DNA of 64,000 nt, taken from positions 54,454,001 to 54,518,000 of the forward strand of contig CP136895.1 of assembly GCA_034359265.1 (NCBI GenBank), written 5' to 3'. The stretch is from Canna indica. Taxonomy: Eukaryota; Streptophyta; Magnoliopsida; Zingiberales; Cannaceae. Below the pieces are notes generated by a model. The model worked only from the letters and a program-made list of their open reading frames with translations, was not told where the DNA came from and ran no database searches. Made by a program: the position numbers and the translations under genes. Each line of letters begins with the position of its first letter. Position 1 is the stretch's first letter. Of the stretch, positions 11,357 through 21,489 are shown piece after piece.

Positions 11357-11391
11357 GCTAAACCTTTTAACGCAGTATTAATATACCGAGA

Positions 11392-11574
11392 CTAGGACAA
11401 ATAAAGCATCCTTCTAGACCTATCCTTATAGATTTTTATGTCGAGTACATAGAATGATTCACCCAAGTCTTTCATGGAGAAATTTTTGGATAACCATGCT
11501 TTCATTGACTGGAGCAGAGGAACATCATTCTGTATGAGCAGTATGTCATCTATATAGCCCTTTTGTAGACACAA
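11392..11574 (-). pseudogene. Element B RT fragment with YIDD motif
   Basis: 60-aa piece of copia reverse transcriptase carrying YIDDILLIQND, the catalytic YxDD motif intact, then SMKDLGESFYVLDIKIYKDRS. It lies between the RT N-terminal fragment (11688-12353) and the RNase H fragment (10808-11356), each in a separate frame segment. Confidence 0.82.
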
Positions 11575-11687
11575 TGTTCGTCTACATTTTTGATAAAGCC
11601 AAACTCTTTGACTGTCTCATCAAAATGGATGTTCCAACTCCTCGAAGCTTGCTTGAGTCTATTAATGGACCTTTGCAATTTGCATAC

Positions 11688-12353
11688 CTACTCCGGTCCA
11701 AACGAAGACACGAATCCTTCTGGCTGGGTCATATAGACCTTTTCCTCAAGTTCACCATTGAGGAATGCAATCTTGACATCCATCTGCCAAATCTCGTAGT
11801 CATAATATGCAGCAATGGGTAGCATTATCCTAATGGACTTGAGCATGGCTAGAGGAGAAAAAGTTTCATCATAGTCAACACATTGCCTTTGAGTGAAACC
11901 TTTTGCTACTAGCCTGACCTTATAGGTCTCCACCTGGTCATTAGCTCTAATCTTTCTCTTAAAGATCCACTTACACCCTATAGGAGTAACTCCTTCAGGT
12001 AAGTCAACCAAAGTCCAAACTTGGTTGGTGAACATCAAGTCCATTTCGGATTTCATTGCATCCTGCCATTGTTTGCAATCAACATCCTTGATTGCTTGAT
12101 CATAGGATTGCATATCATCGTCTTCCTGGTCATTTTCAATGGTTAGGAAGAGTCTCTCAGGTTGTCGGTGCAATCTCCTTGATCTACGAAGATTGTTGGG
12201 AGGTAGTGATTCTGTGACTGGTTCAACCTGTGGACTATCCACTAGTTGTTGCGATTCGGTCTGTGGTTGTTGATCTTCATCAAGTTCAACATTTCTTCCA
12301 CTCCCACTTTCCTCGATAAACTCTTTTACTAAGAAAGTGGCATGCCTACTCAC
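11688..12353 (-). pseudogene. Element B integrase tail and RT N-terminal half
   Basis: 221 aa. The acidic linker after integrase (RRSRRLHRQPERL) leads into the RT fingers: VWTLVDLPEGVTPIGCKWIFKRK, LVAKGFTQ, and WQMDVKIAFLNGELEEKVYM, containing the first catalytic Asp. It ends at a stop before the GLKQ region. The match to copia RT_2 family proteins is unmistakable, with typical order and spacing. Confidence 0.87.
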
Positions 12354-12844
12354 AAACTCCTTTTGTTTAGTTGGTGAGTAGAAGTAATACCCTAAACTCT
12401 CTTTAGGTATCCCTCAAACCTGAACCTGGTTGATTTAGCATAAAGTTTATCTAACTCCAACTTTTTTACGTACGTAGGACAACCCCAAATCCTGAGATGC
12501 TTCAGACTTGGTTTCTTGCCACTCCATACCTCATATGGTGTACTAGAGACAAATTTTGTAGGAACCTTATTAAGAAGGTAGATAGTCGTTTCTAGCGCAT
12601 ATCCCTAAAAAGAAATCGGGAGATCAGTAAAGCAAAGCATGGACCGCATCATATATAACAATGTGTGATTCCTCCTTTCAGACACTCCATTATGTTGTGG
12701 TGTGCTAGGAGGTGTCCATTCGGAGACAATCCCATTGTCCTTGAGATAACTTAGAAACTCACTAGATAAGTATTCACCACCTCAATCTGATCGAAGGGTT
12801 TTAATACTTCTCCTTACTTGTTTCTCAACCTCAGCCCTATACTC
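12354..12844 (-). pseudogene. Element B integrase core, frame-broken
   Basis: No long open frame, but minus-strand translation in changing frames gives integrase pieces in order: RSD*GGEYLSSEF (second catalytic Asp, with a stop replacing the next residue), TPPSTPQHNGVSERRNHTL (catalytic Glu), MMRSMLCFTDLP, then the C-terminal block VWSGKKPSLKHLRIWGCPTY. Several stops confirm decay. Confidence 0.72.
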
Positions 12845-13156
12845 TTAGAACCTTTCAAAAGCATCGGACTTACGTCTCAACAAGTAGACATATCCAAACC
12901 TCAATGCATCGTCTGTAGACATGACGAAGCAGGAATACCTACCTCTGGCTTGAGTTGTCATCGGTCCGCACACATCTCTGTGAACCAAATCTAACAACTC
13001 AGCGGCCCTCTCACTATTTCCAGTGAAGGGGGCCTTGGTCATTTTTTTCTTGAGACAGCATTCACAAGTTGACATCGATTCAAAATCGAATGGATCAAAT
13101 AACCCATCTTTATACAACTTGTTGATCCGATTCTCATTAATATGACCGAGTCTCAA
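12845..13156 (-). pseudogene. Element B integrase N-terminal zinc-binding part
   Basis: 103 aa. RLGHINENRINKLYKDGL and CECCLKKKMTKAPF form the copia GAG-pre-integrase HHCC finger (the first His partner lies in the broken frame upstream). LVHRDVCGPMTTQARGRY has the first catalytic Asp. STDDALRFGYVYLLRRKS matches the usual TDDYSR-YVYL strand with changes. Confidence 0.82.
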
Positions 13157-13259
13157 ATGCTAGATAGGTGATGTTCAAATTATCGCTTTTTCTTTTGTAT
13201 GTTTCAACATGAAAAATATTATCAGTTACATCTAAGACCATTAAACCATTCGAAATGCG

Positions 13260-13595
13260 TCAAGTTCCATATAACTCATCAGAATGATATATGTGGCAAC
13301 AATTGTCCTTTAAAGATATTTCATAACCTTGTTCAACTAAGAAGGGAACATAAATAATATTCTTTATTAAAATTGGAACGTAATAACAATTATTTAATTC
13401 AATGGTTTTGCCAGAAGGCAGACATAAATAATAGGTTCCTACGATTAAAGCTGCAACTCTTGCATCGTTGCCTACCCGGAGGTCGTAGTTGCCCTTGTTC
13501 AGCATTCTACTTATTCTCAACCCCCGCAACGAGTTGCAAATGCGAGAACCACAACCAGTATCCAATACCAATGTAGTAGAATTATGTAACGACAC
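13260..13595 (-). pseudogene. Element B aspartic protease
   Basis: 111 aa. LDTGCGSRICNSLRGL carries the catalytic DTG triad, followed by RVGNDARVAAL, CYYVPILIKNIIYVPFLVEQGYEI and a HIYHSDELYG end. This is a typical copia protease layout. It starts where the zinc-knuckle frame ends (gap under 10 bp). Confidence 0.82.
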
Positions 13596-13601
13596 ATTTA
13601 T

Positions 13602-13838
13602 TTAAATAACAAACGCACCTGCGGAGGGGCCTTCAAAAGCACTCTTTTTCCTTTCTTCTGCAATGTACTCCTTGCAGTTGCGCTTCCAGTGGCCATCTCT
13701 ACCACAATGGAAACAGGTGCTTTTAGAAGTAGTCTTTTCTTTTTTCTTGATTTCCTTCTTGGGTTTCATAGCTTTGTTTTTCGCTTTGTTTTTAACAGAG
13801 CGCTTCTTCACCTTTTTCGGGGCACTACCCATTAACAA
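13602..13838 (-). pseudogene. Element B gag C-terminal zinc knuckle
   Basis: 78 aa, Lys-rich, with CFHCGRDGHWKRNC, a perfect CX2CX4HX4C nucleocapsid knuckle that binds the packaged RNA. It overlaps the end of the middle gag fragment (13832-14083). Confidence 0.85.
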
Positions 13839-14083
13839 GACTTTGTCCTTTTCCTTGGAAGGCGGGACTCTGCAGTCTTCAGCATATTAAGGAGCTCGAG
13901 AAGCGAGCCATCCATCTTGTTCATGTGGTAGTTGATTATAAACTGTGAAAATGACCATGGGAGGGATTGGAGTATTAAGTCCTGTCTTAGCCTCTTATCA
14001 ATGCTTAGGCCCAATTTCTCTAACCTCTCGATCAAATCATTTAGTTTGATGACATGGGTTTCAACAGGGGTCCATGCCGTCAT
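13832..14083 (-). pseudogene. Element B gag middle part
   Basis: 83 aa matching copia gag: THVIKLNDLIERLEKLG, LRQDLILQSLPWSFSQFIINYHMNKMDGSLLELLNML. This block is characteristic of the Angela/Tork-like gag type. Joined to 14186-14449 across a frame break. Confidence 0.83.
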
Positions 14084-14185
14084 CTTGGCCTGGAAGACTT
14101 GTTTTGATAGCTCAAACCTAGCAGTTCAGCTCTCTTCACCATACAACTCCTTGAGGTGAGAGAGGATGGCCCTAGCGTCCATCTT

Positions 14186-14449
14186 TTAATGTTGTCGCTG
14201 CAACACATCGGACATAGGGGCGAGCATAATGCACTGAACAGTAGTGCTGTCATCTTGCCACTTCTTGTAAATGGCCCTTACTTCCTCGGTAGCCCTTTGG
14301 GTAGGCGCATCCGGTGGTCGGTCTTCAAGGGCATAGGAGAGATGCTCATGGGTGACGACAATCTTCAAATTTCGCAACCAATCGATGTAGTTTGTTCTAG
14401 TGAGTTTATTAGCATCGAGAATTCTACATAATGACAGTGTAGATGACAT
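14186..14449 (-). pseudogene. Element B gag N-terminal part
   Basis: 87 aa. MSSTLSLCRILDANKLTRTNYIDWLRNLKIVV, then a variable linker and CIMLAPMSDVLQRQH, the usual copia gag opening. The Met at 14447-14449 is a credible original start: it lies directly before the conserved ILDANKL block, with only leader sequence upstream. Confidence 0.83.
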
Positions 14450-14706
14450 GGTGACGATTAAATGCTACAAGCAAAAAGAAAGACAAGTATAAGCTACCAT
14501 TTCACATGCATGATCAATGAGGTCTTTTAATTAATCATGTCTCCCACTAATTTTCGTAGTTCCATAATGCCCTCCGATTTAGAAGCGGGAAGACCTCGTT
14601 GGTAGACTTCCTTAGGGGAAAATTGGAACCCCACTTCTCTTACTCGGGTCTCGTATATAACACAACAAACCCTAATAAGTCTGTGGGTAGGTAACTCTTT
14701 ACCGAT
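14450..14706 (-). other. Element B 5' leader, gag-proximal piece
   Basis: Non-coding leader between gag and the point where element C is inserted. It continues at 22972 on the far side of C. No convincing gene. Confidence 0.6.
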
Positions 14707-14711
14707 CATAT
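14707..14711. repeat. Target-site duplication of element C, left copy (CATAT)
   Basis: CATAT before the LTR start TGTTAGTTGG. The right copy at 22967-22971 is CACAT, one transition different. Confidence 0.65.
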
Positions 14712-15301
14712 TGTTAGTTGGACCTTGACACTAGAAGGGGGGGGGTTGAATAGTGTCAATCCCTTTTTACACTTTTTCTTTTACTTAATTTAATATTTAA
14801 GAAATGCAATTGTTCTTTGATGAATTTAATATTTAAGTAATGCAATTGGCTCCTTACCAAGGATTTCTAAACCCTACTTTATAGAATTTATGTTTCCCTT
14901 TGAATACACTTGAGGACACCCTTCTCCCTCACTTGGAGAACACCTCAATCCTATTCATCTAGGCAAAACACAATTCTACAAAGTTGGACCCTAAGTGTTT
15001 CCTAGCACACCTAGCAAGCTATCTCAAACATGAAAGCAAGATTCAATGAAGATCAAATACAAGGAAAGAGTTAAAGAATGAAAGATTGAACCAAGCTTCT
15101 TTCCACCGCCTTCTTGTCTTCAACTTGCAACTGGATGATGACTCATGAAGTGCAGCACAGTTGAAGCACAACAACGCCTGGTATTAATGTAGAGACTGGG
15201 AGCAGAGAGAGCGCGGAGGTGTAGATCTTTGAAGGCTTTAAAGAACTCCTTTTAATGATCAATAATGTTTGCAAGAAGGAGTAAAGAAGTTAGGTGAGGG
15301 G

Positions 15302-15309
15302 TATTTATA
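15302..15309 (-). promoter_or_regulatory. TATA box, element C 3' LTR
   Basis: Minus-strand TATAAATA in GGGGTTATAAATACCCCTC, itself an inverted repeat (GAGGGGTATTTATAACCCCTC). The same site is at 22156-22163 and 44288-44295. Confidence 0.7.
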
Positions 15310-15377
15310 ACCCCTCACTCGAACGGCCCTTTCAACGGGTGAAAAATCGACCGTTGAAGCCGTTCGGCCGTAGGGCC

Positions 15378-15765
15378 GGTCGACTGGTCAGTTGACCGAC
15401 GGATCGACCGCCAGTGCGACCACTGGCAGCTGTGAGAGGTTGGTCAACCAACGGGTCGACCACCCACAATTCTTCCGACATTCGGTCGATCGAATGGCTA
15501 CAGCGAGTCGCACGATTGAGGCTATCTTTAGGTCGGTCGACCGATTGGTCGACCGCTACCTTTCTGCCAATATTTCGCCTCTGTCGGTCGACCAACCGGT
15601 CGACCGACGTAGCCTAGCTTGTTTGGCCTTCGCCACATTCGGTCGACCTACTGGTCGATCGAATGGCTTCTGCCAATTTTTTGTGATCTCCGATCGACCA
15701 GTCGGTCGACCGAATGGGCTGCAATGCTATACTATTGCCTTGTTCAGTCGACCGACCGGTCGACC
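15378..15765 (-). promoter_or_regulatory. Long phased GGTCGACC array, element C 3' LTR
   Basis: Palindromic 8-mers GGTCGACC (or close variants) start at 15378/15390/15402, 15442/15454, 15484, 15535/15547, 15586/15598, 15641/15653, 15692/15704 and 15746/15758. Steps within a group are exactly 12 bp. The last five groups start 51, 55, 51 and 54 bp apart, separated by similar spacers of the type GGCTTCTGCCAATTTTT. In transcription order the array lies just upstream of the TATA box (15302), in U3. Variants with TTGACC or GGTCAA arise where CG became TG or CA. Enhancer function is an inference. Confidence 0.65.
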
Positions 15766-16101
15766 GAACCCAGGCTGAGGATGATTTCTTCCATGTCTTT
15801 TTACATGCCTTTTCTATGGGTTTGGTTAAAAAGTTTCAACTTGGATAACCTTACAATTTTGGCTTGGGATAAACTATCCTAGGGACATATTATGTTAATT
15901 CTACTGGACTTAATCCCGAGCCTTCTTCAACGATTTCTTCTTCCATTTCTTTGACGATCTTTTCCGTCATCCCGTTTGAACGGATTAGGTATGCATATCT
16001 CAACCTCAACTCTGAACTCAAAACTTCACACTTTGGATTAAATACATGTTTGTTATCATCAAAATAAAGATCGAGGCTTAAGAGAGACTCTTAAGCCAAC
16101 A

Positions 16102-16115
16102 ATCTCCCCTTTTTT
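16102..16115 (-). promoter_or_regulatory. Polypurine tract of element C
   Basis: Minus-strand AAAAAAGGGGAGAT directly before the 3' LTR. Confidence 0.75.
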
Positions 16116-16696
16116 GATGATGACAAACACAACATAAAATTTTAAGAAAATATAAGCATTTGTGAGTTAGAGTTAAGGCATTCAAGAGTTAGGGTATACA
16201 AGAACTGTAACTTAGCATATGCATTCAACTTTCTAACTTAGCATATGCTTCCAACTACTTATGACTCAACCTATGCTCCCCCTATCAATGTGCATGTTCA
16301 ATTATCTATAACTTGACCTATGCTCCCCCTACCATTGTGCACGTCATTTTTAACTCCCCCTAACTATATCTCTTCCCCTTAACTATAAAACTCACACTGC
16401 CTATATGCATCATGAAAACCAAGTGTGACCTTACTTTTTCTCCCCCTTTTGACATCAATCAAAAAGGGTAAGAATTACGGTACAATAAATGAAATTTCAT
16501 CATAAAACTAAAAAAACTGAGAAAGCCAAAAAAAACCAAATATCATCTACCACTATAGTCCTTCCCACTAATGTAAGCCTATAGAAGGCAAACACCAATA
16601 GGTCGCAAAGCCCCACTACAGAGCAATACATAAGTGTGATGATACTTTTATAGAATGCAAGTTTTGAAAACATGTAAATTTTGAGGAAAATACTCT
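16116..16696 (-). other. Element C non-coding tail between pol and polypurine tract
   Basis: No coding frame. It contains several CTCCCCCTA or GCTCCCCC runs (minus-strand GGGGGAG) at about 16270, 16325, 16357 and 16441, like the extra purine tracts in element A. Confidence 0.6.
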
Positions 16697-17353
16697 TTAA
16701 TCACAAGGTAAAGCACAAATTCCTAGTTGTTTCCTTAAAGTTGTGAAACTTTCTTCAACTAAGGGTTTTGTAAATATATCGGCAAGTTGTTTATCGGTGG
16801 ATACAAATTCTACCGATATATTTCCCCTAGCTACATTATCCCTAAGAAAATGATGTCTCAAATCAATATGCTTAGTTCTAGAATATAGAATGAGATTTTT
16901 GGTTAAATTAATTGCACTAGTATTATCACAATGTATAGGTATACAAGAATACCTAAGTCCATAGTCTAAAAGGGTTTGTTTCATCCAAAGGACTTGCGCA
17001 CAACAACTAGCCATGGCGATGTATTCCGCTTCGGTAGTTGAAAGCGCAACCGAGTTTTGTTTCTTTGAGAGCCAAGAAACAAGACTCGCTCCTAAGAATT
17101 GACAACACCCACTAGTGCTTTTCCTTTCTACCTTACATCCGGCAAAATCAGCGTCTGAAAAACCGATTAAATCAAATGATGCATGACATGGATACCATAA
17201 TCCTAAGTCAACTGTGCCCTTTAGATATCTCAATATATGTTTTACCGCACTTAAATGAGACATCTTGTGGCAAGATTGAAACCTAGCACATACACATACG
17301 CTAAACATGATATCGGATCTACTTGCGATTAAATAAAGGAGACTACCGATCAT
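16697..17353 (-). pseudogene. Element C RNase H domain
   Basis: 218 aa. MIGSLLYLIASRSDIMFSV and VKHILRYLKGTVDLGLWYP (RT-RNase H connection), GFSDADFAGCKVERKSTSGCCQFLG (acidic motif intact), LVSWLSKKQNSVALSTTEAEYIAM, CDNTSAINLTKN and HIDLRHHFLRD, ending DIFTKPLVEESF. It is a complete-looking copia RNase H with catalytic residues DE(A)D visible. A stop separates it from RT at 17354-17362. Confidence 0.88.
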
Positions 17354-17362
17354 ATCTCGATA

Positions 17363-17885
17363 TTATTTTTCGTCCACTTTAGTGCCCTCTTCATCTTTGT
17401 CAAGCTTGATGGATACGCTCATAGGTGTAGAAGCTATCTTGGCTTCATTCATCCCAAACCTTTTGATGAGCTCCTTTGTGTACTTAGCTTGATTGATGAA
17501 GATCCCTTTGTTGGTTAGCTTGATTTGTAGACCAAGCATGAAGGAGAGCACTCCCATCATGCTCATCTCAAATTCATCCTGCATACACTTAGCAAACCAC
17601 TCACAAAGCATTTCATTAGTGGCACCAAAAATTATATAATCAACATAGATTTGAACTAGTAGCATATATATCATTTTCATGGTGCTTGATGAAAAGTGAA
17701 ACATCCGCTTTTCCTATATCAAAACCTTGTTCAATTAAGAAAATAGAAAGTCTTTCATACCAAGCCCTAGGAGATTGTTTTAAACCATATAAAGCCTTTT
17801 TAAGTTTGAAAACATGATTTGGAAACTCAAAATTTTCAAAACCGGGGGGTTGTTCAACATAAACTTCTTCATTTATAAAACCATT
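17363..17885 (-). pseudogene. Element C RT palm, frame-broken, YVDY in place of YVDD
   Basis: The segment 17704-17885 encodes NEEVYVEQPPGFE and ALYGLKQSPRAWYERL in a shifted frame. The open frame 17363-17704 reads LLVQIYVDYIIFGATNE, FEMSMMGVLSFMLGLQIK and IFINQAKYTKELIKRFGM. The catalytic YVDD has become YVDY, which should abolish polymerase activity even if frames were intact. A stop at the end splits it from RNase H. Confidence 0.85.
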
Positions 17886-19502
17886 TTAAAAAGCATTTTT
17901 TACACCCATTTGAAAGAGTTTAAAACCCTTAAAGCTAGCATATGCTAAAATCATCCTAATTGCTTCTAATCTAGCTATGAGAGCATATGTTTCATTATAG
18001 TCTATTCCTTCTTGTTGGTTGTACTCTTGTGCCACTAGCCTAGCTTTGTTTCTAATAACTAGTCCTTCTTCATCTAGTTTATTCCTAAATACCCACTTGG
18101 TTCCAATTATAGTTTGATCACTAGGTCTAGGCACTAAGTCCCATACATCATTTCTATCAAATTGGTTGAGTTCTTCTTGCATAGCTAATACCCAAAACTC
18201 ATCTTCTATAGCTTCCTTAACATTCTTAGGCTCTATTTGAGAAACAAAAGCTACATATTGGCATAAATTTTTAAGTTTAGAACGTGTTACCACTCCCGTT
18301 GAAGGCTCTCCAATGACTTGGTCCATTGGATGATCTCTTACCAATCGGTATCGCTTAGGGAGAGGTGGTAGAGCTTCTTCTTCTTCTTCATCTTCAACTT
18401 GAGGTTGACTTGACGATGGAGGTTCTTCATGTTGCGTCTTCTCATTATCTTCATCCTCCACTTCCTTATCATGAAGTGTGAGATCCTCAAGCTCCTCACC
18501 TACATTCACAATCTTGACATTTCTTGAAGAATCATTAGTTTCATTGAAAGTAATATGCATGGATTCTTCAACAATCATTGTCCTACGGTTATAAACTCTA
18601 TAAGCCTTAGAGTTAGTAGAGTAACCTAGGAAAATTCCTTCATCGGATTTAGAATCAAATTTTTCTAAATTATCTTTAGTATTTAAAATGAAACATTTAC
18701 ATCCAAAAACATGAAAATATCCCACATATGGGATTTTACCATTCCAAAGCTCAAAAGGTGTTTTCTTTTTTTTTGGTCTTAATAAAACTCGATTAAGAAC
18801 ATAACACGAAGTATTTATGGCTTCGGCCCAAAAATATTTAGGCAAATTATTTTCGCATAACATGGTCCTAGCCATTTCTTGTAAAGTTCTATTCTTCCTC
18901 TCAACCATCCCGTTTTGTTGAGGGGTCGTAGGGGAAGAAAAGGTATGTTGAATACCTAAATCATCACAAAACTCGAAAATTTTTTCATTTTTAAACTCCC
19001 CTCCATTGTCATTCCTAATTTTCAAAATAGAAACTCCTTTTTCATTTGAAACTTTCTTTGCAAATTTTTTGAAAAACTCAAAAGTTTTATTTTTCTTAGC
19101 CAAAAAGAAAACCCAAGTAAATCTAGAAAAATCATCAACCAATACATAGCAATAAAGCTTTCCACCTAGACTAGCTACGTCAGATGGACCAAAGAGATCC
19201 ATGTGCACAAGCTCAAGAATTCTAGATGTACTAACTTGATTAATACTATGGAATGATGATTTTACTTGCTTACTTAGTTGACATGCATCACAAAGTTTAT
19301 CTTTTTCAAACTTTATCTTAGGTAATCCTTTTACTAAGTCTTTCCTAGATATCTCTTGGATGAGGCTCATGCTAGCATGTCCTAGCCTTCTATGCCACAA
19401 CCAAGAGTCATTTTCCATGGCAACTAAGAATCTAACATGAGGATTGGGCAAGACATTTAATTCTAGGGTGTATACATTTTCTTGCCTATTTCCTATGAAC
19501 AT
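17886..19502 (-). pseudogene. Element C integrase and RT N-terminal part
   Basis: 538 aa, the longest frame in the window. Order: WLWHRRLGHAS and CDACQLSKQ (HHCC finger), HMDLFGP (first Asp), RNDNGGEF (second Asp; relatives mostly have DHG), TPQQNGMVERKNRTL (catalytic Glu), FGCKCFI and FDSKSDEGIFLGYS (integrase C-terminal block), an acidic linker with a Glu run, then RT fingers VWDLVPRPSDQTIIGTKWVF, ARLVAQEYNQQEGIDYNETY and LFQMGVKNAF, where G replaces the first catalytic Asp (usual QMDVK). It ends in a stop at NAF. Integrase catalytic residues are all present. Confidence 0.9.
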
Positions 19503-19532
19503 GATGTCATTTGAAGGTGTACTTCTAATAAT

Positions 19533-19784
19533 TCATTTAGATGCTTCAAAGATAATTATGTACCCATTATCACATAATTGGGATATGCTAATCAAATTAT
19601 GCTTTAAACCATCAACTAACAAAACATTTTTGATACATGGGTAAGGGAGTATACCTATGTCACCAATGCCAACAATCTTACCTTTGGCATTGTCTCCAAA
19701 TGTGACATGTCCACCATCTTTACTTGATAGGGTTGCAAACAAATTGATGTCTCCCATCATGTGCTTGGAGCAACCGCTATCCAA
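19533..19784 (-). pseudogene. Element C aspartic protease
   Basis: 83 aa. MDSGCSKHMMGD has the DSG catalytic triad. FGDNAKGKIVGIGDIG, VLLVDGLKHNLISISQLCDNGY and IIFEASK complete the fold. A TGA stop directly after EASK separates it from the next frame (19502 down), where reading would otherwise continue. Confidence 0.87.
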
Positions 19785-19797
19785 TATTCAAGTGCTC

Positions 19798-21455
19798 CTA
19801 CTTGGTTGAGGATGCTTCTCCATCTACAAAAGGAGAAGAAACTTCCTTAGGTACCCAAATTTTATTGGGTCCTTGGGTGTTAGTCAATTTTGGAACCCAT
19901 GTGAATCTTGCATGTGGGTTCCTCCTTAATGCACAATCTTTGGCCATGTGGCAAAAAATGCCACAAGAAAAACAATTTACATAAAATTTTCTTTGTGTGT
20001 GTGTGTGAGCATGGGAGTGTGATGATTTCTTTTTATTGACAACTTTTGGCATGACATTTTGAATAGTTGTCATGTTTCCATTGAGCATGCAAAGTTCCTT
20101 TTTTAATGTAAGCATGCTATCATTTAAATGCTCTATTGTATCACATAAATACTTATTTTCTTTTTCTAGTTTTTCATTGTCAATCTCTAGGTCTTTCTTA
20201 GCCTTTTCTAGGGTGCAATTTTCTTCCTTAAGATTGTCTATTTCTTTCATAAGGTCTTTACATGAAAGTAATAAGCTATCATTTTCAATTGCTAAGGATC
20301 TATTGTCCTTTTTGAGATCTCTAAATTTTCTCCTAATTGTAATGAACTCATCATGCATTACCTCAAATTCAATTTGTAATTCTTCTTGAGTAAATGAATT
20401 TTCACCTAAATTAAATTTTACCTCATCATCCTTTGCCATCAAGCAAAGGTTTTCTTTTTCACTCCTTGCCTCTTCTTCACTTGATGATGCCTCACTTTCG
20501 TCCCATGTAGCCATCATTGCCTTCTTCTTCTTCTTCTTGTACTTTTCTTTCTTGTGAGGGTTGGAGGTAGTGGCCATCTTTAGAAGCGGGCAATCCTTCC
20601 TTAGGTGCCCCGTCTTGTTGCAATTGTAGCAAGTGTAGCCACTTCTTCCTTTCCTCATGCCTCCCCTCATGAAGCTCCTGAACCTTCTAGCAAGCATTGC
20701 CATTTCTTCAAGATCATCCGTCTCTTCTTCGGATGACGATGACTCTTCGACTCGATGTGATGCTTTTAAGGCAATGGTCTTGCCTTTTGAAGCATCTTCT
20801 TCTTGATATTGCTTCATGTGGGTCTCATGTGTCATGAGAGACCCAATAAGCTCGGTGATCTTCAATGTGCTCAAGTCCTTGGCTTCCATGATGGCCCTCA
20901 CTTTGGGCTCCCAAGATTTTGGAAGGGAGCGGAGGAGCTTCCTTACCTTCTCCTCTTCCCTTATTTCCCTGCCAAGGTTAGCTAAGCCGTTCGTAATATT
21001 TTGTAACCTAGCATGCATGGCATCAATAGACTCATGTGAAAGCATTTTAAACATTTCATAGTCATGCATGAGTAAATTGATTTTGGATTCCTTTACTTGC
21101 GAAGTCCCTTTATGGGTGGTCTCTAGGACCTTCCATACTTCATATGTGGACTTGCATGTAGAGATCCTATTAAATTCATTAATTGATAGGCCACAATATA
21201 GAGCATTGACGGCCTTGGTATTTGCATTAAAGAGCCTAACTTCCTCTTGGTCCTATTTATCCATGTCCTTATCGGGTTGTTTATACTCTACTAAGATCAT
21301 CCTCCATACATCGATGACTAAGGATTGAAGGAAGTCATTCAAGCAGATCTTCCAATAGGCATATTTGTTCCCATCGAATAGTGGTGGAGTATTAGTAGAG
21401 GACCCTTGAGCTAATTGGATTTCACTAGATATTTTGATTTATAGGGAAGATGGTT
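19798..21455 (-). pseudogene. Element C gag, interrupted by a stop
   Basis: The open part (19798-21069, 423 aa) starts mid-gag at YEMFKMLSHESIDAMHARLQ and has LLRSLPKSWEPKVRAIMEAKDL and SLMTHE (UBN2 core). A first knuckle CYNCNKTGHLRKDC, an acidic or Lys-rich linker, a coiled coil of about 130 aa rich in Leu/Glu/Lys, and a second knuckle CFSCGIFCHMAKDC follow (His position shifted: CX2CX4HX4C still fits). Upstream, 21070-21455 continues in frame with NTPPLFDGNKYAYWKICL and EFNRISTCKSTYEVW but carries a TAG. Frame and wording fit SIRE-type gag. Confidence 0.87.
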
Positions 21456-21478
21456 AAATCTTAGCCTACGACCTAGTT

Positions 21479-21487
21479 CTGATACCA
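21479..21487 (-). promoter_or_regulatory. Primer binding site of element C (tRNA-iMet)
   Basis: Minus-strand TGGTATCAG two bases after the 5' LTR end. The following bases AACTAG depart from the usual AGC. Confidence 0.75.
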
Positions 21488-21489
21488 AT

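Larger units (their letters stand above)
14712..16101 (-). repeat. Element C 3' LTR
   Basis: 1390 bp, TGTTAG...CCAACA on the plus strand. Shares almost all of 21490-22966 but lacks about 100 bp found there at about 21597-21705 (the block with AGTGGTTCGGCC). TATA box and a long GGTCGACC array inside. Confidence 0.87.

Noticed and set aside
15378..15765. CRISPR-like array
   Set aside because: Repeats are 8 bp with fixed 12-bp steps and similar spacers, inside an LTR of a plant retrotransposon. No cas genes and wrong organism type.
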